Source of the DNA: DATAUD01 sp035511075
Lineage (GTDB): Bacteria > Verrucomicrobiota > Verrucomicrobiia > Limisphaerales > Palsa-1400
Assembly: GCA_035511075.1 (NCBI GenBank)
Contig: DATKFW010000109.1
Coordinates: forward strand, 11,888-75,887
DNA length: 64,000 bases
Reading direction: 5' to 3'
The position numbers and the translations under genes are program-made. The notes under the pieces are model-generated. The model ran no database searches. It saw nothing but the letters and a program-made list of their open reading frames with translations, and was not told where the DNA came from. Within the stretch, counting starts at the first letter, position 1, and the number at the start of each line of letters is the position of its first letter. Positions 1 through 9,119 of this stretch are shown one piece after another.

Positions 1-1
1 G

Positions 2-226
2 GGAGCCGGCGGAGACTGCTCCGGCGGACAGCGCGATTTGGCGCCGGTGCTTGCGCGTTGCGCGATCGCGGCGGGTGCGGACGGAGTGTTCATCGAAACG
101 CACCCGGACCCCGAGCACGCTCTGAGCGACGGTCCCAATATGATTCCGCTCGCGCAAATGTCCCGGGTGGTGGCAGGTTTGGCTAAATTGCACGCGACCG
201 TCCGCGCGTTGGCGGGAGCTCAATGA
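2..226 (+). CDS. kdsA: 3-deoxy-8-phosphooctulonate synthase (KDO-8-P synthase), C-terminal part
   Basis: Only the last ~74 codons lie in the window; the reading frame is open from base 2. KdsA condenses phosphoenolpyruvate with arabinose 5-phosphate to make KDO-8-phosphate, the precursor of the inner-core sugar of LPS, in the cytoplasm. The fragment holds the family's end signature: GAGGDCSGGQR, then an ETHPDP motif and an ALSDGPNM stretch, which form the C-terminal active-site loops of this TIM barrel. The stop codon overlaps the start of the next gene (ATGA at 223-226), so translation of the LPS-export gene downstream is probably coupled to it. Identification is firm; the N-terminal part is simply cut off by the window edge. 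Confidence 0.93.
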   Translation, partial: GAGGDCSGGQRDLAPVLARCAIAAGADGVFIETHPDPEHALSDGPNMIPLAQMSRVVAGLAKLHATVRALAGAQ

Positions 227-2082
227 AAGTGGCGGCGTGCATTTGCTTGATGCTCTGGACATGCCTGCCGGTTTTCGCGCAAGTGCCCTCCGAGGCCCAT
301 CTGGCCAACAATTTCAAGGTCAGCCGTTACAGAGACACTCCGCGAGGAAAGGTTCTGGAAATGATCCTTTCGGGCAACCGCTCGACGCAGGTGGCCCGAG
401 ATGAGAGCGTGGTGACGCCATTTGAAATGATATCCTTTCGGAATGGCCAGACCAATTTAACGTCGCGAGGACCGGAATGTCATCTATTGTCCAATATCGC
501 CTGGGACGCCGGGCATATCGAATTATTCACGCCAACCACCAATGTGTTCGTGCAGGGTGACGGATTCCTGCTCAGGGAAACCAACCAGACGCTGGTTGTC
601 TCGAACAACGTGGAGACTCGGGTGCTGCGCTCATTGCTCAAGAGTCCCCTGTTGGGCGGCCAACGGACCAACGCGACGGACGGTCCGTGGCAGATCGTGA
701 AAATTTATTCGCGCCGGTGCCAATTCGATTACGCTTCGAATCGGGCCGAATATTTCGGCGACGTTCACGTGGTAGACTCTCAGATGGACGTCACGTCGGA
801 TTTCCTTTTCATTCAACTCAGCACCAATGGCGGCATTGAAAACATTCTGGCGCGGCAAAATGTCATCATTACCACCACGAACAAGGGCCGCGCCACCGGC
901 GAGACGGCGCGTTATTACGTCACCAACGGCAGCGAAATCATGGTGTTGACGGGCAATGCCGCCTGGCACAATGGCGATCAGGAAGCCAGGGCCGAGCAGT
1001 TCACTTACGACAGCACGCGTCACATTCTCTGGGCCACAAACCACGTTCGGGTCCGCTGGCCCAACGCGTTGCAAACCGCGGCCCAGCGCCAGGCTGGCGA
1101 ACCGCCGCGGGTCGATGCCAGTGGACTGCGCATTTTGTTTGCCGACGATGCCACGATGCAAATGCCTCCAACCAACGGCCCGGTGGAAAGCATGACCGCC
1201 AACGGCAACGTGATCATCGTGAATCAGGCCGATCAAAGCAGGTCCACCGGCGATTACGCCGTATATTCAAGGGCCGAGGACCGGTTCGAATTGTCGGGCA
1301 CTCCGGTCTGGTGGAATGATCGGGTAAAGGTTTATGGACAGTCGCTGACCGCGGATGTGACCAACAAGTTGTACCACGCCCGCGGCCGTGCAAAATTCGA
1401 AACCGCCACGGCCACAAACCAGTGGCTTGTCATCTCCTCGACGAACATCGATTATCAAACCAACCTGGCAGTGTTTCGCGGGGGTGTCCGGGTCAGGCTG
1501 CTGGAAAATGGGGTGCTTCGCGACACCCTCGATTGCGATCTCCTCAACGTCGAACTGGTCAGCAACGAGGTGGCGGCAGCCATCGCCCGCGGCAATGTTC
1601 GCGGCGAAACTGCGCCGGACCGCGCTGGTAACGTCAAGACTATTGTTTGCGAAGTGCTGGTAGGACACCGTTCCCCCACCACTCTCCGGATGGAAGATTT
1701 GGAGGCCAGCAACCACGTGGTCATCACGCAGTTCGGGAACGGCACCAACGCGCCGCGCGACACATTGAGGGCGGAGAGCGTCACCGCCGACTTCTTTGCC
1801 ACCACCAACCAGATTGAAAAGGCGGTTGCCCAACACGACGTTGTTCTCGAGCAGACCAAACTTTCCGGGAGCATTCATGCCACGGCGGCCCGGGCCGATT
1901 ACACGGCGACCAACGACCAGGTCAAACTCACTGGGGCGCCCCTGGCCATCACGGACAAGTTCGTGATCAGTGACGCCGACTACTTGATCTGGCACCCGAA
2001 GACCAACCGTTTTCGCGCCTTTGGTTGGTACAAGATTGTTCCCGCCACAACGACAACGAAAACCGGACGTCCTTCCTCTTGA
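223..2082 (+). CDS. Large OstA/LptA-LptC-like LPS transport protein with several OstA repeats
   Basis: 619 aa with a signal peptide (residues 1-19, ending VFAQ). The body is a run of beta-strand-rich segments of the OstA/LptA type (patterns such as ANGNVII, FRGGVRVR, ARGNVRGET), roughly residues 25-130, 155-280, 290-430 and 435-605. LptA is normally ~180 aa and LptC ~190 aa; here one chain seems to hold an LptC-like start plus several LptA-like jelly-roll units. It lies between kdsA (4-bp overlap) and lptB (3-bp gap), as lptC-lptA do in the classic kdsA-lptC-lptA-lptB order, so a role as periplasmic bridge for LPS from the inner-membrane ATPase complex to the outer membrane is likely. No membrane anchor beyond the cleavable signal is evident. 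Family assignment good; number of repeats is by eye. Confidence 0.8.
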   Translation: MKVAACICLMLWTCLPVFAQVPSEAHLANNFKVSRYRDTPRGKVLEMILSGNRSTQVARDESVVTPFEMISFRNGQTNLTSRGPECHLLSNIAWDAGHIELFTPTTNVFVQGDGFLLRETNQTLVVSNNVETRVLRSLLKSPLLGGQRTNATDGPWQIVKIYSRRCQFDYASNRAEYFGDVHVVDSQMDVTSDFLFIQLSTNGGIENILARQNVIITTTNKGRATGETARYYVTNGSEIMVLTGNAAWHNGDQEARAEQFTYDSTRHILWATNHVRVRWPNALQTAAQRQAGEPPRVDASGLRILFADDATMQMPPTNGPVESMTANGNVIIVNQADQSRSTGDYAVYSRAEDRFELSGTPVWWNDRVKVYGQSLTADVTNKLYHARGRAKFETATATNQWLVISSTNIDYQTNLAVFRGGVRVRLLENGVLRDTLDCDLLNVELVSNEVAAAIARGNVRGETAPDRAGNVKTIVCEVLVGHRSPTTLRMEDLEASNHVVITQFGNGTNAPRDTLRAESVTADFFATTNQIEKAVAQHDVVLEQTKLSGSIHATAARADYTATNDQVKLTGAPLAITDKFVISDADYLIWHPKTNRFRAFGWYKIVPATTTTKTGRPSS

Positions 2083-2085
2083 CCG

Positions 2086-2886
2086 ATGAGCGAGCCTGAT
2101 CCAGGAAGGGAGTCCGGCGGGCGCCAGGGAAAAATGTCGCCGTCGGTGTCTGTCGCCACTGCGGTTCCTCTTCTTTCCACTGAGAATCTGGCCAAGGAAT
2201 ACAATGAACGCCAGGTTGTCAATAATGTTTCCATTTTTGTCAATGCCGGCCAGATCGTCGGTCTTCTTGGACCCAACGGCGCGGGCAAGACCACGACGTT
2301 CAACATCGTGGTGGGCATCGTGAAACCGGACGCGGGCGAGGTCATTTTCGAGGGCCAAAAAATCACGCGGCTGCCGATGCACAAGCGCGCCCGGCTAGGC
2401 ATCGGATATCTGACGCAGGAACCCTCGGTGTTCCGCAAGCTCACCGTCGAGCAAAACATCCTGGCTATTCTTGAGACGTGCGCCATCGGCGCCAGGGAGC
2501 GGGAATTGCGGCTAAAAGCTCTTCTTGACGAGCTGGACCTGGCCCGCATCGCCAAGAGCAAGGCCTACACCCTAAGCGGCGGGGAAAAACGCAGGCTGGA
2601 AATTACCCGCGCCCTGGTCACCAGCCCGAAGCTGTTGCTGCTCGACGAGCCTTTCAGCGGCATCGATCCGATTGCCGTTTACGAAGTGCAAAAGATCATT
2701 CGATTGCTCAAGGAGCGCGGACTGGGCATTTTGATAACCGATCACAACGCGCGCGAGACGCTCAAACTGGTGGACCGCGCCTATTTGATCCATCACGGCC
2801 AGGTCGTTTACGAAGGGCTCGGGCCGCAGATGCCTCACGATCCGAAGGCGCGCGAGATTTATCTGGGGCCGGAATTTAATTTGTGA
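2086..2886 (+). CDS. lptB: LPS export ABC transporter ATP-binding protein
   Basis: 266 aa; the ABC ATPase that powers LPS extraction from the inner membrane together with LptF/LptG (not in the window). Visible motifs: Walker A GPNGAGKTT, Q-loop in YLTQEPSVFRKLTVEQN, signature LSGGEKRRLEI, Walker B LLLLDEPFSGIDP and the H-loop ITDHNARETL, the last being typical of LptB. It has an extra ~30-residue N-terminal stretch compared with the usual ~240 aa; an internal ATG at residue 17 is another possible start. Only 3 bp after the OstA-like gene, which fits one transcription unit with kdsA. Assignment is secure from sequence plus context. Confidence 0.93.
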   Translation: MSEPDPGRESGGRQGKMSPSVSVATAVPLLSTENLAKEYNERQVVNNVSIFVNAGQIVGLLGPNGAGKTTTFNIVVGIVKPDAGEVIFEGQKITRLPMHKRARLGIGYLTQEPSVFRKLTVEQNILAILETCAIGARERELRLKALLDELDLARIAKSKAYTLSGGEKRRLEITRALVTSPKLLLLDEPFSGIDPIAVYEVQKIIRLLKERGLGILITDHNARETLKLVDRAYLIHHGQVVYEGLGPQMPHDPKAREIYLGPEFNL

Positions 2887-2916
2887 GGCGCATTTCTTCC
2901 ACGAGGGCGCCAGTCG

Positions 2917-3723
2917 TCAGATTTGCGAGGCCGGGGTGCGCTTGAGAAAGATACTGATGACTCGCGAGACGTTGTCTTTGTACTGCGGGTCGCCGCTTAA
3001 CTTTTTCCAGACGGGCGCCTCCGAGAACCCCTTCCAATGTTTCTTGTGTTCGTCCATGTTTTCACCGGAAACCATGTAAACGAGATTGGGCATTTGCGAA
3101 CCGACCAGGGTCTGGGAGAAAAAGACCGGACTCAACCCAACTTCCTGCATCAAGGGAACCTCACCGCTGTTAAACATCCGGACCTTGTTGATGCCCTTGC
3201 TTTCGCTGGGGCTTTGGTAGGTGCGCAACTCGAATATCCACGGGCTCTTGTCCGCTGACGACGGCGGCGCGGCGAGTTTTTTCATGCTCTCAAAGGCCAC
3301 GTTCAGGGAGCTTTCAATGCGCTCGTAAGCCGGGTTGGATTTCGGCAGGGCCATGTAGTCGGCGGCGGCCGCCTGGTAGGTGGCGTCGGATGCCAGCCGG
3401 GAAGGGATGGCGGCAAAGACATCCAGCGAGTCGCACGGGATGAGGACATAAATCTTGTTCGTGGCGGAATCTTGCAACTCGGTGAAGACGCCGACAGGCT
3501 GGATGCCCATACGGTTGTAGGCCGGGACGGCCGCGTTTTGCCAATAATCGCTGACCAGCTTTTGTTGCTGTTCTGACTTTGTAGTGTAGACCCGCAACTC
3601 GTAATATTGCGGTTGATCGGAGTCTGCCGCGAAGGCGCGGGCCGGAATCCCAGCGATGCCGACTGCGCCGACCAGCGATGCCAACGTAATGGCGGATTGG
3701 AAAAAAGTTCGCAGGTTTACCAT
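2917..3723 (-). CDS. Secreted NIPSNAP family protein
   Basis: 268 aa from the chosen ATG. A signal peptide (about residues 1-31, ending ARAFA) is followed by two tandem NIPSNAP modules, each opening with an aromatic-rich strand (YYELRVYTTKS near residue 37 and IFELRTYQSPSE near residue 160). NIPSNAP domains are dimeric alpha/beta ferredoxin-like barrels; their biochemical role in bacteria is not established. The frame is open to 3837 and an ATG exists at 3762, but 3723 was preferred because AAGG lies about 9 bases upstream and the signal peptide then begins properly. It stands convergent to lptB with 30 bp between stops. Confidence 0.85.
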   Translation of the reverse strand: MVNLRTFFQSAITLASLVGAVGIAGIPARAFAADSDQPQYYELRVYTTKSEQQQKLVSDYWQNAAVPAYNRMGIQPVGVFTELQDSATNKIYVLIPCDSLDVFAAIPSRLASDATYQAAAADYMALPKSNPAYERIESSLNVAFESMKKLAAPPSSADKSPWIFELRTYQSPSESKGINKVRMFNSGEVPLMQEVGLSPVFFSQTLVGSQMPNLVYMVSGENMDEHKKHWKGFSEAPVWKKLSGDPQYKDNVSRVISIFLKRTPASQI

Positions 3724-3867
3724 GCTCGGTCGCCTTGCGGTTAAATTGGTATGTTTTGTCATCGGTGATTGGTAATGCCGTCTGGAGACTGAGGTCAACC
3801 ACAAAGAAGGCCATTGCCCGGAAAGCCGCTTTTGCAAAGACGCTGGCCCGGCGTCCGGGGCGGCCCT

Positions 3868-4536
3868 TCAAAGGAGTTTGCCAAGCTGCATTTGCAAATC
3901 TGCCACAGGCTCAATTGGCGACGCGCCGAGATACAGCGCGTAGCGTGCTTTGAGGCGCTGCAATGTCGCAGTGTCAGCCGACGAAACTTCCAAGTCGCCG
4001 ACAAAGCACTCGAAGTGGTCTTCGTAAAACCGCAGCGCGGTGCGAGAATAAAAATCATGGGGGTTCCTGGGGGCTGTCCCAGAGGCAATCGCAAGCGCTG
4101 GCACGACAACGATTCCAGAACGAGCGCAAACGAAAACATAGGATTCAGCCGTAATGGCTAACATCTGTTTGCATTGATCTGCCAAGCGGTCCCATTCGTG
4201 GGGCGCCATGGGCAGCCCGCGTTCAATACGCCTGACCTGTGCGAGGAACCCCTTCTTGACGCGGTATTCCGGCAGTTCAAATTCCACGACGCCCAGAAAA
4301 TCGGCGGTGACGGTGTTGTCCCGAGCGTTTGGACTGTGACTGGTGAGTGTCTTGGCTGTCCAGCGGACGCCTCTGTTGCTGTGGCCGTCCATTGCCGTTT
4401 TAATTCGCCCGAGCATTATGCCAGTGAACTCCGCCTGGTTTTCCGCATCGGCCATGATGTAATCGTCAACCGCTCGGTTGGCCGCGTCGGCAATCCTGCG
4501 GGCGCTATCCTGGATGATGCGCCGGTACTTGAGCAT
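3868..4536 (-). CDS. Hypothetical protein, no recognised domain
   Basis: 222 aa, soluble, no signal peptide or membrane segment. I do not recognise the family. The N-terminal half is alpha-helical and charged (an alanine/arginine-rich helix at residues 5-25), then an EFELPEYRVKKGF segment, a tryptophan-containing helix, and a hydrophobic strand pair around VFVCARSGIVVVPAL. The ORF ends with a helical tail. It is followed by NIPSNAP on the same strand with no obvious coupling and preceded by the PaiB-like gene 146 bp upstream. Codon use looks like that of neighbours, and the long open frame without a competing ORF supports a real gene. Confidence 0.55.
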   Translation of the reverse strand: MLKYRRIIQDSARRIADAANRAVDDYIMADAENQAEFTGIMLGRIKTAMDGHSNRGVRWTAKTLTSHSPNARDNTVTADFLGVVEFELPEYRVKKGFLAQVRRIERGLPMAPHEWDRLADQCKQMLAITAESYVFVCARSGIVVVPALAIASGTAPRNPHDFYSRTALRFYEDHFECFVGDLEVSSADTATLQRLKARYALYLGASPIEPVADLQMQLGKLL

Positions 4537-4682
4537 GATGATGCAGCGATGCGGATTGATTGGGCATTGTAACCATCAAATTTTTGGATCATGCTGAGAC
4601 CCCGCGTCGCTGTCAAACCAAAACGCCCGCGCTGGCAGTGGTTGGCCGCCGTCCAGGTTTGTCGCGTGGAATTGCCCGCGAC

Positions 4683-5318
4683 TCAGGCGGTTTCCCGGAC
4701 GTTGCATTCGGCGAGCATCAATCGTGCAAGAGCGCGGCTGTCGTCGTCGGCGGCGCGGGAAAGCGCGTCGAACACTCCTTGAGTATCCGCGGCTGACCGG
4801 TTCTGGCCGAGTTTGAATTTGCCTTCGACGCGGGTCACGGGAATCTCGAAGGCGACGATGCCCTGGATCATCTTGTCGCGGTAGTCCTCGGGAAGGTTGC
4901 CGGGCCAGGGCTTCTCGAACGCCGACTCGAAAGCCGCCACTGTTTCCCGCAGGAGCGCGACGACACGCTCGTGGTCGCTGAAAGCCTTGGGAACTCCATA
5001 CGCGTGGACGACTGCGTAGTTCCAAGTCGGAACAGCAGGCTCGGTCTGATACCACGAAGGAGAAATGTAGCTGTGCGGCCCGTGAAAAACGACGAGGGCT
5101 TCGCGCCCGGAAACGAAATGCTGCCACTGCGGATTGGCGCGTGCCATGTGCAAAATGAGAGTGCCGTGACTGCCGCTCTCCGGGTGGTGGAGCATTGGCA
5201 GATGGCTGGCAAACGGAGCGCCGCCGCCATCGGTGATGAGAGTGGCAAAGCTGTGAAGCCGCATAAACGCCGCGATTTTGGCAGCGTCCTCGACCCGAAA
5301 CGACGATGGAATGTACAT
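4683..5318 (-). CDS. PaiB-like FMN-binding (negative transcriptional regulator family) protein
   Basis: 211 aa from the ATG at 5318 (MYIPSSFRVEDAA, the usual start of this family); the frame is open further to 5372 but that extension has no family character. The body shows PaiB hallmarks: FATLITDGGG, ASHLPMLHHP, a GTLILHMARANPQW stretch, the FHGPHSYISPSWY motif, and later IVAFEIPVTRVEGKFKLGQN. The family adopts a split-barrel flavin-binding fold; in Bacillus PaiB was described as repressing sporulation and protease genes, but many members are probably flavoenzymes. No PaiA acetyltransferase partner is adjacent. Named by family only; the regulated process is unknown here. Confidence 0.85.
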   Translation of the reverse strand: MYIPSSFRVEDAAKIAAFMRLHSFATLITDGGGAPFASHLPMLHHPESGSHGTLILHMARANPQWQHFVSGREALVVFHGPHSYISPSWYQTEPAVPTWNYAVVHAYGVPKAFSDHERVVALLRETVAAFESAFEKPWPGNLPEDYRDKMIQGIVAFEIPVTRVEGKFKLGQNRSAADTQGVFDALSRAADDDSRALARLMLAECNVRETA

Positions 5319-5493
5319 GATCGAATTAGAGAGCGCGCGGTTTAAAACAGACAACGACCCGAACTGAGCCATGCAGGGCAGGCGATGTCAACCTCGAAAG
5401 CGGACCTGAGACGGGCAGCGGCGCCTGGCGGCAAAAAATCCTCTTTTCATCCTTTAATTTGGGGATTCTTCCGTTATCATCGCGACGATTGCT

Positions 5494-6243
5494 GTGAAAA
5501 AGAGCCGAGAATTTTTCAGGTTAATTCCGCCCGCCGGTCCTTCCAACGAACCGGATAGCATCGAAATCCACTCGCATCGGATGCCTATTCATTATCGCCG
5601 GCACGGGCGCGCCCGCAATTACGTCTTGCGGTTGCACACCAACAAGACGGTGTTGGTAACCATCCCGCGGCACGGCACGAAGCGGTTTGCGCGCGAATTT
5701 GTGGCCAGCCGGAAAACCTGGCTGGAAAAACAGTGGCGGATTATGGAAACGCGGAATGTGCCTCCGCAAGTATTGCGTCCAGGCATGGAAATTCTCCTGC
5801 ATGGCCGACCGGTGCCCCTGGAAGTCGCGATGCAGGGACAGAGATGGGAATTGCAATTCGGCTCGGAACGGGCGCCGCTGACCAATCCGCTCGGCAACCT
5901 CCGCCCGACGCTGGAAAATCATTTGCAGAACCTGGCGAGGTCCTGCCTGATCCAGCGCGCGCACGAACTGGCGCAATACTATTCCGAGAAAATTCGCCGC
6001 GTTGTCGTTCGCAATCAAAGAAGCCGCTGGGGCTCCTGCTCTTATAACGGCACCATTTCGCTCAACTGGCGCTTGATCCAATTGCCGGCGCCCGTTCGCG
6101 ACTACATCATCGTGCATGAATTGATGCATCTGCGCGAGTTGAACCATTCACCCCGTTTTTGGGCGGAAGTAGCCAAGGCGTGTCCGGACTACCGGATTGC
6201 GGAAGAATGGCTGAAACAGAACTCGGGCCGAGTCGGTTTTTGA
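5494..6243 (+). CDS. YgjP/SprT-like zinc metallopeptidase domain protein
   Basis: 249 aa with a GTG start at 5494; an ATG at 5581 (residue 30) is an alternative. The C-terminal half carries the zinc-binding motif HELMHLRELNHSPRFW (HExxH plus a third ligand histidine), preceded by RRVVVRNQRSRWGSCSYNGTISLNWRL, the conserved RWGSCS block of the YgjP/DUF45 family. These are predicted metal-dependent peptidases often found near restriction or repair genes, but no such neighbours occur here. No signal peptide, so cytoplasmic. Family membership is clear; the substrate is unknown. Confidence 0.88.
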   Translation: MKKSREFFRLIPPAGPSNEPDSIEIHSHRMPIHYRRHGRARNYVLRLHTNKTVLVTIPRHGTKRFAREFVASRKTWLEKQWRIMETRNVPPQVLRPGMEILLHGRPVPLEVAMQGQRWELQFGSERAPLTNPLGNLRPTLENHLQNLARSCLIQRAHELAQYYSEKIRRVVVRNQRSRWGSCSYNGTISLNWRLIQLPAPVRDYIIVHELMHLRELNHSPRFWAEVAKACPDYRIAEEWLKQNSGRVGF

Positions 6244-6279
6244 ATGGAACGTTGATTGGTCTAGTTGGATAGTGGCCTC

Positions 6280-6963
6280 ATGGCGTCGTTTTTACAGTTG
6301 CGGGATGTTGGCAAGACCTATCTGTCAGTCCAGGACGCTCCGCCGGTGGTTGTGCTGGACGGAATCAGCCTGGAGATTGAGCGAGGCGAATCGGCCGCCA
6401 TAGTCGGCCCTTCAGGTTCGGGCAAAAGCACGCTGCTCAATATCATTGGCACGTTGGACAGGCCGACACGCGGCCAGGTGCTATTGGGAGGAGAGGACAT
6501 CGGGCAGTTGAACGAGGCCCGCCTCGCCGAAACGCGCAACCGTCAAATCGGATTTGTCTTCCAGGCGCATCACCTCCTGCCCCAATGCACCGTCCTGGAG
6601 AACGTGCTGGTACCGACGCTGGTTTGCGCTGACGCGCAGCTTCGCGAATCCGCGCCCGCGCGCGCGCAACGGTTGCTGGACCGAGTGGGCCTGGGCGGGC
6701 GCCTCAACCATCGTCCCGGCCAGCTTTCCGGCGGGGAACGAGGCCGGGTTGCGGTCGTCCGTGCTTTGATCAATCAACCGCGTTTGTTGCTGGCCGACGA
6801 GCCGACCGGTTCGCTTGATCGCGTCGCTGGCGAGGAGTTGGCGCGACTGCTGGTTGAACTGAATCGCGAGGAACGAGTGACGATGATCGTCGTGACACAC
6901 GCGCCGGACCTGGCCCAGCGCATGGGCCGCTGCTTTCAACTGATGGATGGACGCCTGACCTGA
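6280..6963 (+). CDS. LolD/MacB-type ABC transporter ATP-binding protein
   Basis: 227 aa from the ATG at 6280; a TTG at 6265 would add five residues. Motifs: Walker A GPSGSGKST, Q-loop GFVFQAHHLLPQCTVLEN, signature LSGGERGRVAVVRAL (E in place of the usual Q), Walker B LLLADEPTGSLD and H-loop VVTHAPD. The FQxHHLLP segment and overall length point to the lipoprotein-release / macrolide-exporter group (LolD, MacB). No permease (LolC/E-like, FtsX fold) is next to it, so the partner must be encoded elsewhere. Exact role, lipoprotein sorting or another mechanotransmission ABC system, cannot be settled from this window. Confidence 0.82.
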   Translation: MASFLQLRDVGKTYLSVQDAPPVVVLDGISLEIERGESAAIVGPSGSGKSTLLNIIGTLDRPTRGQVLLGGEDIGQLNEARLAETRNRQIGFVFQAHHLLPQCTVLENVLVPTLVCADAQLRESAPARAQRLLDRVGLGGRLNHRPGQLSGGERGRVAVVRALINQPRLLLADEPTGSLDRVAGEELARLLVELNREERVTMIVVTHAPDLAQRMGRCFQLMDGRLT

Positions 6964-7136
6964 ACCGTAGCCATTCGGTTGGGAGCGAAATGCTTGCTTG
7001 ATATTTTTGCGCAAGGACTTCGTCTCTCGGCGCTTACCGATCCACTTTGGGATATGCTCGCGCCTCATTCCTCGCCTTGCGCAAAAATCTGCCGCGCAAT
7101 CATTTCATTCCCAAGCGAATGGATACGGCTGAAATC

Positions 7137-9119
7137 TCAACGGGCAAACTCCTTTCGCACTCCCGCTGCCCGCAGGTCAAGCGGGTGGAAACCAAAACGC
7201 AGGGCAGGGGACCGGCGTCGAAGCCGGAAATCACCCTTCTCCGGAGCGACAAACAGCGGATCGATGAACAGTGAGTGAACGTCGTACCCCAACGCGTGCC
7301 AATCCTCGAACTTCAGCGAACCGTCAAGCGGCGGATGCGAAGGCCCCGCGCGCGTGTCGAAGTAAATGTTGTGGTCGATTACAAAGCCGTTTGAGGCCCA
7401 ATTTCCCGAAAAGACCCGGCCCGAATTGAAGTAGACAATATTGTTCGTCATCACGAAACCGAGATGGGTTTCTGGTCGCGTGCGCGCCAATTGGGCGTCG
7501 TGGTTGAGCGCGAAAATGTTGTTGTAGAGCAGGTTGTTTTCCCCGTAATGCTGGTGAAAACCAGCGCTTTGGCAGCGATAGACGATGTTGCTCTCCAGCA
7601 CGATGTCCGAACTGCCTTCATCCGTGTAAAGTCCCCAGCCGCCGTATGCAAAGACGCTCACGTCGTGAATCAGGTTCTCCCGCACGACCGTCCCGGGTTG
7701 CACTCCCAGAGTGTACACGCCGCCCATATCGCTCAGCATCCCCTGGCCGATGTCATGCAGGTGATTGAATTCGATAAGGTTGCCCCGGCACTGATTGGCG
7801 CCATATCCCCAGGTCCAGCCGACGGAAATGGCGATGCTAAACGTGTGGTCGATTTCGTTGTGCGCAATCCAGTCGGAAGCGCTCGACAGGACGAACACGC
7901 CAACCGCCGGCGCGTTGACCAGGCCGATGTGGTGAATGTGATTGTCGTCCACGGTATTGCCCCAATTGTCTGACGTGCCATCGGTGTCGCCCAATCGGAC
8001 GCCGCCGGCGCCCAGATCGTACATCTCACACCCGGTGACCATGTTGTGACGGCAGCCGCGGCCAAAGTTGATCGCGTACCCACCGAGGCGTGTGAAGATG
8101 CAATGCTGTACCATGCAAGCCTCCGCCCATTGCGCTTCGAACGCCGCGCCAACCTCCACTGCCGCCTGTGTATCCACATCGCTCCCGTCATTAAACGGCC
8201 AATCGGTACCGGCGAAGGTGAGTCCTCGAAATACCACATCGCGCACGGGAGTCTTCTCTTGTCCTTCCAGGCGTGCCAATTCGTAAAGATGCGGCGCGGT
8301 GATTATCGCCGAGGGTACATCTTCGCCCGCCTCCGGCCAATACGTAACGGTGCCGCTCTGGCTGTCCAGGTGCCATTCTCCTGGCGCCAACGAGTCTGGC
8401 GCATTTTCGATATAATACCGCGCGTTCGCCTCGTTCGCGGTTTCAAAGGCACGACCGGCGAGAGTAACGATGTTTGACGCTTCTGAGTAGGAACGAATCT
8501 GGTTGCGCGTTTGCGACCAGAACGGAATTAAAACCAGTTCGACGTCCCCTTGCGACGCCCACTCGGGCTTGATATCGCCGGGATTGACCCGCAATTGGGT
8601 GGGATGGCCCGTGATGGGTCCGCCCGCGGCGCGGAAGAAGCCCGAAACAGGCAGGCGCGCCCGCTGCTTGCGCCGGCCATTGACGAACAACTCATGAAAT
8701 TGCCAGGCCCCATGGCACGCCGCCGGAATTTCGACCTGCCATATATTAGAGTTGACGCGCGAACGTTGCCATCCGGTGACTTGGGTCTCGCCGCTGATGA
8801 CGGGCTTTTCGCCGCGCCGTGCGGCGATGTTGAGCCCGGAATCCTGGGGCAGGAAAAGCAGCGGGCGATCCAAAACATAAACACCCTCGCGCAACACGAT
8901 CTGTGGAGCGACGCCGGCCGCGCCGCGTCGCGCTTCGCGGGATCGTTCAAGGGCGGCGGGCAGCGTCGCCAAAGGGCCGTCGGTTCCATCGCGATTGGCC
9001 GATGGCTGGCTGCCGGACCAGCGGTCGTTGCCGCCAGGTGCAACATAAATTTTCACTGGACCGCCCAGGGAACGACAGGTCCAAAAACAGGCGAACAAGA
9101 ACCAAAGAAATCGGCTCAC
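7137..9119 (-). CDS. Secreted right-handed parallel beta-helix protein (polysaccharide-lyase-like)
   Basis: 660 aa with a GTG start and a signal peptide (residues 1-19). After it comes KIYVAPGGNDRWSGS, the entry strand common to secreted beta-helix proteins of the pectate-lyase superfamily. Residues ~330-600 contain many short repeats built on small, asparagine-rich turns (ENLIHDVSVFAYGG, NNLLYNNIFALNHD, MTNNIVYFNSG), the coils of the helix. Such proteins bind or cleave polysaccharides; the catalytic residues cannot be assigned by eye. The start overlaps the stop of yajQ (4 bp), so it is probably co-transcribed downstream of it. Export route is Sec by prediction. Confidence 0.82.
   Translation of the reverse strand: MSRFLWFLFACFWTCRSLGGPVKIYVAPGGNDRWSGSQPSANRDGTDGPLATLPAALERSREARRGAAGVAPQIVLREGVYVLDRPLLFLPQDSGLNIAARRGEKPVISGETQVTGWQRSRVNSNIWQVEIPAACHGAWQFHELFVNGRRKQRARLPVSGFFRAAGGPITGHPTQLRVNPGDIKPEWASQGDVELVLIPFWSQTRNQIRSYSEASNIVTLAGRAFETANEANARYYIENAPDSLAPGEWHLDSQSGTVTYWPEAGEDVPSAIITAPHLYELARLEGQEKTPVRDVVFRGLTFAGTDWPFNDGSDVDTQAAVEVGAAFEAQWAEACMVQHCIFTRLGGYAINFGRGCRHNMVTGCEMYDLGAGGVRLGDTDGTSDNWGNTVDDNHIHHIGLVNAPAVGVFVLSSASDWIAHNEIDHTFSIAISVGWTWGYGANQCRGNLIEFNHLHDIGQGMLSDMGGVYTLGVQPGTVVRENLIHDVSVFAYGGWGLYTDEGSSDIVLESNIVYRCQSAGFHQHYGENNLLYNNIFALNHDAQLARTRPETHLGFVMTNNIVYFNSGRVFSGNWASNGFVIDHNIYFDTRAGPSHPPLDGSLKFEDWHALGYDVHSLFIDPLFVAPEKGDFRLRRRSPALRFGFHPLDLRAAGVRKEFAR

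Noticed and set aside
1267..2382. 371-aa minus-strand frame over the OstA-like gene and lptB
   Set aside because: Opposite strand of two conserved genes and no recognisable domain.
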